Positions 8,312 to 18,071 of a stretch of DNA of 64,000 nt are shown here, piece after piece (position 1 is the first letter of the stretch; the number at the start of each line of letters is the position of its first letter). A program made the position numbers and the translations under genes. Location: assembly GCF_014489575.1 (NCBI RefSeq), contig NZ_CP060789.1, forward strand, positions 3,224,001 to 3,288,000. The letters run 5' to 3'. Below the pieces are notes generated by a model, which ran no database searches, had not been told where the DNA came from, and was given only the letters and a program-made list of their open reading frames with translations. This stretch comes from Tessaracoccus defluvii (GTDB lineage: Bacteria; Actinomycetota; Actinomycetes; Propionibacteriales; Propionibacteriaceae).

Positions 8312-8377
8312 GGTGTCCTCCGGTTGCTGAGAGGGTCAGCGTAGGCACGGGGCGGGTGGGGTGGAGGTGCGTTGGGC

Positions 8378-8431
8378 ATATCCACGGCACGTCCACAAGT
8401 TATCCACATGCTTGTGCACACATGGGGATAA
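8378..8431. promoter_or_regulatory. Cluster of DnaA-box-like sequences
   Basis: Within 54 bp there are five close matches to the DnaA box: ATATCCACG (8378-8386), CGTCCACAA (8390-8398), a perfect TTATCCACA (8400-8408), TTGTGCACA (8412-8420) and, inverted, TGGGGATAA (8423-8431). They lie in the 315-bp gap between the divergent VOC and restriction-enzyme genes. There is no dnaA, dnaN or AT-rich unwinding element nearby, so this is not a chromosomal origin. It could be a regulatory or titration site. Confidence 0.4.
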
Positions 8432-8581
8432 TTACACGGTTGTCGTTACGAGCCCCGCGCGGGCATTGCTTCCGGACGACCCCGAACCACTGCGACTCCT
8501 CGGGCGAGCAGCCGGAAGGTGCCGCTCCAATCCTCGGGGCCCCGCCTGGGCAGGGGGTGACTCCCGATACCCTCGGAGCCA

Positions 8582-8604
8582 GAGGCGGACTTCACGTCCG
8601 CCTC
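8582..8604 (+). promoter_or_regulatory. Perfect 9-bp stem-loop just upstream of the restriction enzyme gene
   Basis: GAGGCGGAC and GTCCGCCTC form a perfect 9-bp stem around a 5-nt loop, ending 22 nt before the ATG and just before the GAAGGGAG ribosome binding site. There is no T-run, so a plain terminator is unlikely. It could be an operator for a controller protein or an mRNA element limiting expression of a toxic enzyme. Confidence 0.45.
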
Positions 8605-8626
8605 AGTGTTCGTAGAAGGGAGTGGC

Positions 8627-11600
8627 ATGGCCACGGTAGGCGACATCATGGCGACGTTTGATGCTGCAGGCTCGCAGTCAGGCCGCGGCACCAAGTTCGA
8701 AGATCTGATGGTCGACTACTTCCGCCTGGATCCGACGCTGGCGGCCCGCTACACCAAGGTTTCGCGCTGGGGTGACTGGCAGCATCGCGGCACGTCGCCG
8801 GACGTCGGCATCGATCTGGTGGCCCAGGACCGAGAGACCGGTGACTGGACGGCCATCCAGTGCAAGTTCTACGCCCCGCACCATTACCTGGCCAAGGAGG
8901 ACATCGATTCGTTCTTCACCGCGTCGGGAAAGAAGTGGGACGGTGTTGCCTTCGCGAACCGCATCATCATCTCGACCACGGACAAGTGGTCCAGCCATGC
9001 GGAGTCCGCGCTCGAGAACCAGACCATCCCGGTGCAGCGGATCGGTCTGGCCGACATCGCCGAGTCGCCCATCGACTGGGCCTTCGCCGACGCGAAGAAT
9101 CCACTGGAGGTGAACCTCTCCCGGGCAGCGAAGTTCACGACCCGGCCCCATCAGGACAAGGCGATCGCCGCCATCCGCGACGGCTTCGCCCAGGGCGCGC
9201 GGGGACAGTGGATCTCGGCGTGTGGCACGGGCAAGACCTTCACCTCGCTGAAGCTGGCCGAGCAGATGGCGGTGGCGGCAGGCGGCTCACTGCGCGTGCT
9301 CTTCCTCGCCCCGTCGATCCAACTCGTCGCCCAGACGCTGCGTGAGTGGACCGCACAGAGCCAAGCGGATCTGCGTGCATTCGTCGTCTGCTCCGACACC
9401 AAGGCATCCAGGGCCGCCGAGGACATCTCGCCCCACGACATTCCACTGCCTGCCACCACGGATCCGGCGGAGCTGAAGGACCGACTGGCAACAGCCAAGC
9501 GGGCCCAGGGGCTCTCTGTGGTGTTCTCCACCTACCAGTCGATCGACGTCGTCGCCCAGGCGCAGAAGCTCGGCGCGCCGGAGTTCGATCTCATCCTGTG
9601 TGACGAGGCCCACCGCACCACAGGGGTGACCCTCGCTGGCGAAGACGAGTCGGCGTTCGTCCGCGTCCACGACAACGCGTTCCTCAAGGGAGCAAAGCGC
9701 CTCTACATGACCGCGACACCGCGCCTGTTCGGCGATGCGGTGGTGGCGAAGGCGGAGGATCACTCGGCGATGCTGACGTCCATGGATGATCTGGCCACGT
9801 TCGGACCCGTCTTCCACCGCCTCGGCTTCGGTGAGGCCGTCGAGCAGGAACTGCTGACCGACTACAAGGTGATGGTTCTCGTCGTCTCCGAGGACCAGAT
9901 GGCCGCCCCCGTCCAATCGATGATGGCCGACGACAACCTCGAGATCCCCCTGGATGATGCGGCAAAGATCCTGGGCTGCTGGAACACGCTGGCCAAGCGC
10001 ACCCACGCGGGAGACCTGAGCCCCGCCTTCCCACCCGGCGCGGCTCCAATGCAGCGTGCGGTCGCGTTCCTGGAGAACATCAAGAGCTCCAAGCGTGTGG
10101 CTGAGGCGTTCGAGTTGGTCGTCGAAGCAACCGGCGGCGCGGACGCGACGGCGCACCTCAACTGCGAGGCGCATCACGTCGACGGCACCATGAACGCGCT
10201 GGTCCGCGCCGAGGAACTCGCCTGGCTGAAGGCTCCGGTCCCGGAGCGGCACTGCCGCATCCTGACTAACGCCCGCTGCCTGTCCGAGGGCGTCGACGTT
10301 CCCGGGCTCGACGCGGTGATGTTCCTCTCACCCCGGAACTCTGCCGTCGACGTTGTCCAGTCTGTGGGTCGAGTGATGCGCAAGGCCCCCGGGAAGGAGT
10401 ACGGCTACATCATCCTTCCCGTGGCGGTCCCAGTGGGCGTCGACCCCGCCGACGCGCTGCGTGACAACAAACGCTTCAAGGTCGTCTGGGACGTCCTCAA
10501 CGCGCTGCGCGCCCACGACGACCGCTTCGAGGCAGTCATCCAGTCCATCAACCTCAACGCCGGCAGTGACCCCTCGGGCCGGTTCATCATCGACACCCCC
10601 GAGCTCGGCGACGGCAACGCCCCTGGCACCGATTCGAAGGCCGTGCAGCTGCCGCTGTTCCAGTTGGAGCAGTGGCGCGACGCGATCTACTCCCGCATCG
10701 TCGACCGGGTCGGCACCCGCGAGTACTGGGACAGGTGGGCCGCCGACGTCGCCACCATGTCGGGCGCCCAGATCGCCCGCATCAATGCGATCCTCGCCAA
10801 CTCCAGTTCCGAGGTCACCGACGCGTTCGACGCGTTCCTCCACGGGCTGCGCGCCAACCTCAACGACTCCATCACCCGCGACGACGCCATCTCCATGCTG
10901 TCGCAGCATCTGATCACCGCACCTGTCTTCGACGCCCTGTTCGGCGGGTCCGGGTTCGCAGCCTCCAACCCTGTCTCCATCGGCATGCAGGCCATGCTCG
11001 ACGTCCTCGAGGGCCAAGGTCTCGAGAGCGAGACCGAGCACCTCGTCCGGTTCTACGATTCGGTCCGGACAAGGGCAGCCCAGGTCACCGACGCGGCCGG
11101 CAGGCAGACCGTCATCCACGACCTGTACGAGAAGTTCTTCAAGAACGCCTTCCCGAAGCAGGCCGAAGCACTCGGCATCGTCTACACGCCCGTCGAGGTC
11201 GTCGACTTCATGCTGCGTGCCGTCGACGAGCTGAGCCGCCGCCACTTCGGCCAAGGACTCACCGATGAGGGCGTCACGATCCTCGACCCGTTCACCGGCA
11301 CCGGCACCTTCATCGTCCGACTCCTCGAATCCGGCCTCATCCGCCCCGAGGATCTGGCCCGGAAATACGCCACCGAGATGCTGTGCAACGAGATCATGCT
11401 GCTGGCCTACTACATCGCCTGCGTCAACATCGAAGCCACCTACGAGTCCGTCACCGGCACCAGCCACTACGTCCCGTTCCCCGGCGCAACGCTGACCGAC
11501 ACCTTCCAGATCAGCGAGCACGGCGACCGATCAGACACCAGCCTGCTACCCGCCAACAACGAACGCATCACCAAACAGCTCGCCACCGACATCACCGTCA

Positions 11601-13411
11601 TCATCGGTAACCCGCCATACTCCGTCGGGCAGGCCAGCGCCAACGACAACAACGCCAACCTGGGCTATCCCACCCTCGACAGCCGAATCCGACACACCTA
11701 CGCCGAGCGTTCCCCCGCAACCAACAAGAACAGCCTCTACGACTCCTACATCCGTGCCCACCGCTGGGCCACCGACCGCCTCGGCCAACGCGGCATCATG
11801 GCCTTCGTCTCCAACGGCGGCTGGATCGACGGGAACACGGCCGAGGGCATGCGCCTCACCCTGCAAGAAGAGTTCAGCCACCTCTGGATCTTCAACCTCC
11901 GCGGCAACCAACAAGGTGACTGGAAGCGAAATGGAGGCAAGATCTTCGGAGAAGGAAGCCAAGTCACTGTCGCGATCACGCTGGGCGTCAAGGACCCCGC
12001 CCACATCGGCCCCGCCACCATCCACTACCGAGACATCGGCGACTACCTCGACCGCACCACCAAACTCGACATCCTCACCACCGCCACCCTCCACGACGAC
12101 GCCTGGAACGAACTGCAACCCAACAACCACGGCGACTGGCTGAACCAGCGCGACGATACTTTCAGCGAGTTCACCCCGATCAGCGAGATCTTCCGAAGCT
12201 CTTCCGCAGGGGTGCAAACCAACCGCGATGCCTGGTGCTACAACTTCGACACAGCCGCCGTCGAGAGCAACATGCGCCGCATGATCGACACCTACAACTC
12301 CCAAGCATCCAAGCGACTCACCTCGGAAGCCGACCTGCTAGACGACCCACGCCAGATCAAGTGGTCAAGCAGCCTCAAGCCACGGGCACTGCGAGGCGAG
12401 CAGCATTCCTTCACGGGAGTGACGCGTCGAGCTCTCTACCGACCCTTCACCATGCAGGCGCTCTACTTCGATGACGTGTTCAACCATCGTCCGGGCAAGA
12501 ACCGCCAGTACTTCCCCACCCAAGGAACCCCCAACGCCGGCTTCTATACGCTAGCACCGGGCTCACCGAAGCAGTTCGGCGTTATCGCGACAGATCTACT
12601 CCCAGACCTCGCGATGTACGGATCGAACAGTGGTCAGTTCTTCCCCCGCTGGACCTATGAACCAGCGGCGAAGCGAGCGGAAAGCGATGGGCTGTTCGAT
12701 CTTGACGAAGGCGATGTTTTCGACGGCTGGCGCCGCATCGACAATGTCACTGACAACGCCCTGCGGCAGTACCGCGAAGCCTTCGGACCCAAGGTCACCA
12801 AGGACGACATCTTCCACTACGTCTACGGCATCCTCCACTCTCCGCAGTACCGGGAACGCTTCGAAGCCGACCTGAAGAAGATGCTGCCCCGCATCCCGCT
12901 GGCCGCCACCTCCGACGACTTCCTCGCCTTCGCGGCAGCCGGCCAACAACTCATGGACTTGCACATCAACTACGAGACGGTCGAGCCCTACCCACTCGAG
13001 GAACTGGTGACACCGGCCGCAGGCCTAGACGAGTACGCACTGTTCGCCGTCACCGACAAGAAGATGAAGTACGCGCCGAATACCGACAAGTCCACCCTCA
13101 TATACAACCCGCACGTCACACTACGCGGCATCCCCGACGAGGCCCACGCCTACCAGCTCGGCTCCCGCTCAGCCCTGGGATGGATCATCGACCGTTACTA
13201 CATCAAGACCGACAAGGAATCCGGCATCGTCAACGACCCAAACGCCTGGTCGCGGGGACAGGGCGATCCGCGGTGCATCGTCGACCTGATCAAGCGCGTG
13301 GTGCGGGTCTCCGTCGAGACGGTGCGAATCGTCGACGCACTGCCTGGGCTTACTTGGGGTAATACCCTGGATACTGACAAGGTGTCATCGGTGATCAGAA
13401 GAGAGGTGTGA
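8627..13411 (+). CDS. Type ISP single-chain restriction-modification enzyme
   Basis: This 1594-aa protein combines all activities of a Type ISP system (LlaGI/LlaBIII type). First is an Mrr-like nuclease domain (D63 in DVGIDL, Q78-x-K80 in AIQCKF). Next is an SF2 helicase/translocase (CGTGKTF near residue 197; LILCDEAHRTTG near 325; helicase C-terminal motif SVGRVMRKAP). Then comes an N6-adenine methyltransferase with motif I DPFTGTGTF near 886 and catalytic NPPYS near 995. Last is a roughly 500-residue target-recognition region. Such enzymes methylate one strand of a short asymmetric site and translocate to cut unmethylated DNA. ATG 8627 is preferred over the upstream in-frame codon because GAAGGGAG lies 5 nt before it. 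The stop is 4 nt from the AbiH start, so the genes are co-transcribed. Confidence 0.92.
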   Translation: MATVGDIMATFDAAGSQSGRGTKFEDLMVDYFRLDPTLAARYTKVSRWGDWQHRGTSPDVGIDLVAQDRETGDWTAIQCKFYAPHHYLAKEDIDSFFTASGKKWDGVAFANRIIISTTDKWSSHAESALENQTIPVQRIGLADIAESPIDWAFADAKNPLEVNLSRAAKFTTRPHQDKAIAAIRDGFAQGARGQWISACGTGKTFTSLKLAEQMAVAAGGSLRVLFLAPSIQLVAQTLREWTAQSQADLRAFVVCSDTKASRAAEDISPHDIPLPATTDPAELKDRLATAKRAQGLSVVFSTYQSIDVVAQAQKLGAPEFDLILCDEAHRTTGVTLAGEDESAFVRVHDNAFLKGAKRLYMTATPRLFGDAVVAKAEDHSAMLTSMDDLATFGPVFHRLGFGEAVEQELLTDYKVMVLVVSEDQMAAPVQSMMADDNLEIPLDDAAKILGCWNTLAKRTHAGDLSPAFPPGAAPMQRAVAFLENIKSSKRVAEAFELVVEATGGADATAHLNCEAHHVDGTMNALVRAEELAWLKAPVPERHCRILTNARCLSEGVDVPGLDAVMFLSPRNSAVDVVQSVGRVMRKAPGKEYGYIILPVAVPVGVDPADALRDNKRFKVVWDVLNALRAHDDRFEAVIQSINLNAGSDPSGRFIIDTPELGDGNAPGTDSKAVQLPLFQLEQWRDAIYSRIVDRVGTREYWDRWAADVATMSGAQIARINAILANSSSEVTDAFDAFLHGLRANLNDSITRDDAISMLSQHLITAPVFDALFGGSGFAASNPVSIGMQAMLDVLEGQGLESETEHLVRFYDSVRTRAAQVTDAAGRQTVIHDLYEKFFKNAFPKQAEALGIVYTPVEVVDFMLRAVDELSRRHFGQGLTDEGVTILDPFTGTGTFIVRLLESGLIRPEDLARKYATEMLCNEIMLLAYYIACVNIEATYESVTGTSHYVPFPGATLTDTFQISEHGDRSDTSLLPANNERITKQLATDITVIIGNPPYSVGQASANDNNANLGYPTLDSRIRHTYAERSPATNKNSLYDSYIRAHRWATDRLGQRGIMAFVSNGGWIDGNTAEGMRLTLQEEFSHLWIFNLRGNQQGDWKRNGGKIFGEGSQVTVAITLGVKDPAHIGPATIHYRDIGDYLDRTTKLDILTTATLHDDAWNELQPNNHGDWLNQRDDTFSEFTPISEIFRSSSAGVQTNRDAWCYNFDTAAVESNMRRMIDTYNSQASKRLTSEADLLDDPRQIKWSSSLKPRALRGEQHSFTGVTRRALYRPFTMQALYFDDVFNHRPGKNRQYFPTQGTPNAGFYTLAPGSPKQFGVIATDLLPDLAMYGSNSGQFFPRWTYEPAAKRAESDGLFDLDEGDVFDGWRRIDNVTDNALRQYREAFGPKVTKDDIFHYVYGILHSPQYRERFEADLKKMLPRIPLAATSDDFLAFAAAGQQLMDLHINYETVEPYPLEELVTPAAGLDEYALFAVTDKKMKYAPNTDKSTLIYNPHVTLRGIPDEAHAYQLGSRSALGWIIDRYYIKTDKESGIVNDPNAWSRGQGDPRCIVDLIKRVVRVSVETVRIVDALPGLTWGNTLDTDKVSSVIRREV

Positions 13412-13415
13412 GTAA

Positions 13416-14609
13416 ATGGGACACACGGACTACACCCAGTCGTTCGATAGCGTTGCTGTCCAGCGCAACGTGATGGCATTTGTCGGTAACGGGTTCGACA
13501 TCCAGGCTCTCCATGACTACGGGGCCAGGGTCGATACCCGCTACGAGCACTTCTATGACTTCCTCGCAAGACGTCACTTCGACCCGAGCAACATCATCAT
13601 GCAAGAGATGAGGGAGCTCAAGGACGCCGGCGCGGCAGACTGGAGCGATGTTGAGGGAGCTGTTTCCCGCCTACTCAATGGGCCCAAGGTGGCGAGGGCA
13701 GAGGAGCTCATCGAGGCTCTAAGGCAGCTTCAAGGCCAGTTCTCTGAGTTCCTCGACGCGGTGGTGCCCAGTTCCATCCTCACCGAACTGGGGGCAGACT
13801 CCGCGCGGCACAAGTGGGCGATGGAGTCGCTCCTGATGTTCCTGTACGACCTCTCTCCGGAACAGTACCGCGTGAGCGCGTTTCCAACGGGAGAGAATTT
13901 GGAACTCTACAACTTCCTTTTCGTCAATTTCAACTACACGCCACTCCTTGACGACTTCATTCACCTCGACCAGATTCAATTCGATCGCCTATCCAGGCGC
14001 ACTGTGGACCGTAACTGTGACTTCCATAACAACCCGCGAGGAGTTGAGCCGCACGAGATCAAGCCCAAGGATCTGTCGTCGTCGTATCTTATGGCGGATG
14101 TCATCCATCCCCACGGGCAGCAGAGCGTCCCTCGTTCACTGTTGTTCGGTATCGATGAACCAGTCGACCGGAGGGGCAACCAGGATCCACGCTTGCGCCT
14201 CGCAAAACCCTTCTGGGCGCAGAACCGCGCCCGCTACGCTCACCTGTTCGAGGACACGGCTCTATTCATCATCTTTGGCTGCTCCCTCGGGGGTGTGGAT
14301 CGATGGTGGTGGGATGCCATTGCGGCTTCGCTTGGGCAGCAACGTGACAGGCATAAGGTCGCGAGGGAGGAATGTCGCGCCCTAAGCCATGAATCTTGCA
14401 CATACACACCCGAACTGATTATCTACTGGTATAACGGAGGGTCAACCCCGCTGACTGAGGAAGAGGTTCGGGCGAAGTTCTTCGAAGGAGCTGGTTGCCT
14501 GGATGACTCAAAGGCCCTCATCCACGTGATCTTGTACGATGACAGAACCGAACGGGTTTGGCTGCGCACCACTGCTCAGCGACCCACGGCGCTGGCACCG
14601 GTGTCGTAG
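13416..14609 (+). CDS. AbiH-family phage abortive-infection protein
   Basis: This is a 397-aa protein. The N-terminal motif FVGNGFDIQALHDYG, the central FVNFNYTPLLDD, the HPHG motif and the later FGCSLGGVDRWWW match the AbiH family, whose founder is a lactococcal abortive-infection protein and whose fold recalls SIR2/Rossmann-like enzymes. It probably acts after phage entry in the cytoplasm; the biochemical activity of the family is not established. It starts 4 nt after the restriction-enzyme stop and lies in a visibly less GC-rich segment, consistent with an acquired defence operon. An alternative start would be the later ATG before AFVGNGFD at about 13473. Confidence 0.85.
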   Translation: MGHTDYTQSFDSVAVQRNVMAFVGNGFDIQALHDYGARVDTRYEHFYDFLARRHFDPSNIIMQEMRELKDAGAADWSDVEGAVSRLLNGPKVARAEELIEALRQLQGQFSEFLDAVVPSSILTELGADSARHKWAMESLLMFLYDLSPEQYRVSAFPTGENLELYNFLFVNFNYTPLLDDFIHLDQIQFDRLSRRTVDRNCDFHNNPRGVEPHEIKPKDLSSSYLMADVIHPHGQQSVPRSLLFGIDEPVDRRGNQDPRLRLAKPFWAQNRARYAHLFEDTALFIIFGCSLGGVDRWWWDAIAASLGQQRDRHKVAREECRALSHESCTYTPELIIYWYNGGSTPLTEEEVRAKFFEGAGCLDDSKALIHVILYDDRTERVWLRTTAQRPTALAPVS

Positions 14610-14641
14610 TCGTGCAATGGGCGGAATAACAGGAGGAGCCG

Positions 14642-15274
14642 ATGTTGGAACTAGCCGCATTCGCCGTTGCGACGGTCAGTGTCGCCTTGAGTCTTCTCTT
14701 TGGGGTCCACAGCATGCGCACCTCGGAGAGATCGGCCGTTGCCTCTCAGCGCTCCGCTCAGATTGCTCAAGACCAACTGGAAGCAACGCTGGAGGCACAA
14801 CGAGCGGCACAACAGCCGTACGTGTGGGCGGATCTAAGGATGCGAGATGACGCTGGGATGCTCGCACTGGTCGTTGGCAACAGCGGACCAACGGTCGCCA
14901 CGAATGTCGTGGTGAAGTTTGAACCGCCTCTGACCTCGCTACTGGTTGCAGCTGATGAGAGGGCAAGCCGGATGGTTGCAAGGACCGCAGCCCGTTGTGC
15001 GGAAGGTCTTGGTTCCCTTGCCCCAGGCCGAACTATGCAGTGGAGCCTTGATGTCCTGTACAAGTTTTTCCCTGAGAATGGTGAGGTCCCAGTCCCAACG
15101 CTGACACTCAGGATTCAAGCGATGGGGCCAGGAGGGGTCGAAATTCCGTCTCTTGAGTACCGGATCAACTTGGAGGATCTGAAGTACCAAGACGCTCGGC
15201 CGCAAGGATTCGCAGTCGTGGAGCGTCCCCTCAGGAAGATTGCCGAAGCCATGGCGAAGCGGGCGCATAGCTAG
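14642..15274 (+). CDS. Membrane-anchored protein of unknown function in defence operon
   Basis: This 210-aa protein has a good ribosome binding site (GGAGGAG, 4 nt before ATG). Residues 2-22 form one hydrophobic helix, followed by a charged, probably coiled-coil segment (RTSERSAVASQRSAQIAQDQLEA and onward). A beta-rich domain comes next, with ALVVGNSGPTVATNVVVKF and, later, TLTLRIQAMG, like an immunoglobulin-type fold. Similar TM-coil-beta proteins occur beside restriction systems, but I know of no assigned function. Its position as third gene after the ISP enzyme and AbiH suggests a sensor or accessory role. A 50-bp gap separates it from the ISL3 insertion. Confidence 0.6.
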   Translation: MLELAAFAVATVSVALSLLFGVHSMRTSERSAVASQRSAQIAQDQLEATLEAQRAAQQPYVWADLRMRDDAGMLALVVGNSGPTVATNVVVKFEPPLTSLLVAADERASRMVARTAARCAEGLGSLAPGRTMQWSLDVLYKFFPENGEVPVPTLTLRIQAMGPGGVEIPSLEYRINLEDLKYQDARPQGFAVVERPLRKIAEAMAKRAHS

Positions 15275-16551
15275 CTGTACACGTCTTGGATGCACTGGGC
15301 GACCGATCCGATGGCGGCGATTACGGGCTCATCACATTTGAGGGTGTAGAGGCGGGGTGATCACGGCGGCGCGTCGGTCCGCGGATGAGGGTCGAGGCCT
15401 CCCGAAGATGGAAGTTCTCACACTCACCATCCGGAAGACCTCGACGTGCCTCACGCTACCTTCACGCGCCCCAACCTGACCACGTTCACCCGCCTCGACG
15501 AGCTCGGCCTGGAGGTCGTCGGCCAACAGATCGAGCCGAAGCGGGCCGTGTTGGCCTGCCGGGTCGTTGAGCCGGACCAGTGGTGCCGGCGGTGCGGCTG
15601 CGAGGGAACGCCACGTGGCACCGTGGTGCGTCGTCTGGCGCACGAGCCGTTCGGCTGGCGACCCACCATCTTGCTCGTCACCGTGCGTCGCTACCGCTGC
15701 GGCGAGTGCGGGCATGTGTGGCGTCAGGACATGAGCAGAGCCGCCGAGCCGCGGGCGAAGTTGTCCCGACGGGCGGTGCGGTGGGCGTTGGAAGGACTCG
15801 TGGTCGCGCATCTGACCGTAGCCCGGATCGCCGAAGGGCTGGCAGTGTCGTGGAACACCGCCAACGACGCCGTCCTGGCCGAGGGCAAGCGGGTCCTGAT
15901 CAACGATCCGCGGCGTTTCGACGGCGTCCATGTGCTCGGCGTCGACGAGCACGTGGTGCGCCACGAGGCGCTGTTGTATCGGATGGAGGTGGGAGACCTG
16001 CATTGGTTGGCCGTCGTAGCGGCCAGGTAAAGCTGACGGCAGCCTGTCCTGGGGGAACGCCTGGGGTGGGTGGGAGCAGCCGTGACAAAGTCAGGACGGT
16101 CCAGTACTACCGGATGGGCCGTGTCTGGTGAGCAAGACGGGAAGGTGTACGAGAGGAACCGGTGTCGTAAAGCCTCTTGATCGTCGCCCAGCTCTAACCC
16201 GGTGGATCGGGGCTGGTTAGCGGTGCGTAACCGCTTGTCGGGGCCGTCGTTGACGGTCGTGGCGGGTGGGGAACTGTCGGAACGGTGGTATGTGTCGGGT
16301 CCGGCAGGTCGTGGTGAAGGTCTACGGCGTAGCCACGACGATGCCGCAGGGGTAAAGCCGGACACCTCGCCTGTCGACCGAACAACAGCGAACGTGGGAA
16401 CCATCCGCATCGCGCTCCCCATGTCTGGGGATAGGTGCGTTGCCAGCCGAAGGGTGCGGGTGGGGCGGAGCCGTCGTAGTACTCCGAGGCCGGGAAAGCC
16501 GGTCACATGGGGAAGGGCGGCAGTGAGAGAAAGCAGAGGAAGGTGAATGTA

Positions 16552-18018
16552 ATGTCCGAAGACGCGCCGGTGAATGTCGGCGCCGCCGGGTGGCCCAGCG
16601 ATGCTCGGTCCTATCTGGGGGTACGGAGGATGCAGACCAAGCTGCATGGTTGGGCGGTCACCGATCGTGGTCGCCGGTTCGATGACCTGTGGAACCTTGT
16701 GTGTGATCCGGCGTTCTTGACGATGGCGTGGGAACGCGTCGCCGGGAACAAGGGGTCCAAGACTCCCGGGGTGGACCGTGTCACCGTGGCACGGATCAGT
16801 TCCGGGGTCGGGGTGGAGGAGTTCCTGCGTGACCTTCGGGCCCAGTTGAGGGCTGGAGAGTTCAGGCCGGTGCCGGTGCGGCAGGTGATGATCCCCAAGG
16901 CCAGCGGAAAGCTGCGCAAGTTGGGCATCCCGACCGTGACCGACCGGGTGGTGCAGGCTGCTTTGAAGCTGGTGCTGGAACCCATTTTCGAGGCCGACTT
17001 CAAGTCGTGCTCTTATGGGTTCAGACCTAACCGGCGCGCGCAGGACGCGGTCGCCGAGATCCACCACTTCGCGAGCAAATCGTATGAGTGGGTGTTGGAG
17101 GCCGACATTGAGGCGTGTTTCGACATGATCGACCACACCGCCTTGATGGACCGGCTCCGGTGCAGGATCGGTGACAAGCGGGTGCTCGCGCTGGTCAAGG
17201 CGTTCCTGAAAGCAGGCGTGCTCACCATGGTGGGCACGACCGAGGGGACGATCACCGGCACCCCACAGGGCGGGATCTTGTCCCCGCTGCTGGCCAACAT
17301 CGCCCTATCAGTCCTCGATGACGAGTTCGCTCGCCGCTGGGACCATGAGATGGGCACGGCCGGTAAGCGGGCCTGGCGCCGTGACCACGGCAAAGCGTCT
17401 TTTCGGCTGATCCGTTACGCCGATGACTTCGTCATCGTCGTGAAGGGTCAGCAGGAACACGCCGAGCAGTTGCGTCACGAGGTGGCAGACGTGCTGGCCC
17501 CGATGGGGTTGCGTCTGTCTCCGGAGAAGACCCGCGTGGTCCACATCGACCACGGGTTCGACTTCCTCGGTTTCCACATCCGACGGATGCGGAGACGAGG
17601 CAGCAACAAGTGGTACGTCTACACCCTGCCCGCGAAGAAGGCGATCGCCTCGATCAGACAGCGGGTGAAGACCATGACCTACAGGAACACCCTGCACCAG
17701 GACCCGGGATACCTCATGGACTATCTCGGGCGGGTGCTGCGGGGATGGGCGAACTACTTCCGGTATGCGGTGGCCAAAGCGACCTTCGCCGCGATCGACT
17801 CCTACACGTGGGAGCGGATCACGGCATGGCTACGCAAGAAGCACCGCCGACTCGGATGGCCGGAACTCCGCCGCAGGTACTGCCTGCCCGGAACCTGGCG
17901 CCTCGCTCACAACGGGAAGAGGTTCACCGGCGCCGCCAGCGTCCCGGTGACCAGGTACCGCTATCGCGGCTACCAGATCCCTACCCCCTGGGACCGGCCA
18001 GCTGTCACCACCAGCTGA
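16552..18018 (+). CDS. ltrA: Group II intron reverse transcriptase/maturase
   Basis: This 488-aa protein has the reverse transcriptase domains in order: GVDRVTV (RT1 region), KLRKLGIPTVTDRVVQAAL, YGFRPNR, LEADIEACFDMIDH, GTPQGGILSPLLAN, and the catalytic IRYADDFVIV. The maturase X domain follows (MDYLGRVLRGWANYFRYA) and a basic C-terminus. No Cys-rich HNH endonuclease domain is present, so retrohoming would rely on nicked or single-stranded targets. It promotes splicing and reverse-transcribes the intron RNA. ATG 16552 is chosen for the AGGAAGG upstream. The frame is intact, unlike the transposase genes around it, so the intron may still be active. Confidence 0.92.
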   Translation: MSEDAPVNVGAAGWPSDARSYLGVRRMQTKLHGWAVTDRGRRFDDLWNLVCDPAFLTMAWERVAGNKGSKTPGVDRVTVARISSGVGVEEFLRDLRAQLRAGEFRPVPVRQVMIPKASGKLRKLGIPTVTDRVVQAALKLVLEPIFEADFKSCSYGFRPNRRAQDAVAEIHHFASKSYEWVLEADIEACFDMIDHTALMDRLRCRIGDKRVLALVKAFLKAGVLTMVGTTEGTITGTPQGGILSPLLANIALSVLDDEFARRWDHEMGTAGKRAWRRDHGKASFRLIRYADDFVIVVKGQQEHAEQLRHEVADVLAPMGLRLSPEKTRVVHIDHGFDFLGFHIRRMRRRGSNKWYVYTLPAKKAIASIRQRVKTMTYRNTLHQDPGYLMDYLGRVLRGWANYFRYAVAKATFAAIDSYTWERITAWLRKKHRRLGWPELRRRYCLPGTWRLAHNGKRFTGAASVPVTRYRYRGYQIPTPWDRPAVTTS

Positions 18019-18037
18019 ACCAGCCCTCTCTCATGGA

Positions 18038-18071
18038 GAGCCGGATGCGGTGAGAATCGCACGTCCGGTTC
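18038..18071 (+). ncRNA. Group II intron domain V
   Basis: This 34-nt hairpin begins GAGCCGGATGCGG and ends CGTCCGGTTC. It has the near-invariant shape of the catalytic domain V (GAGCCG stem base, AGC-type triad equivalent, GAGA-like loop). It lies 20 nt after the maturase stop and before the domain VI stem, the expected order. Confidence 0.88.

Noticed and set aside
8378-8431. Chromosomal replication origin at the DnaA-box cluster
   Set aside because: No dnaA, dnaN, rnpA or AT-rich unwinding stretch is nearby; only the box cluster is supported.
16507-16551. Earlier start (GGSERKQRKVNV) for the intron maturase
   Set aside because: ATG 16552 has a better ribosome binding site and matches the usual family start; the upstream codons lie in the structured intron RNA.
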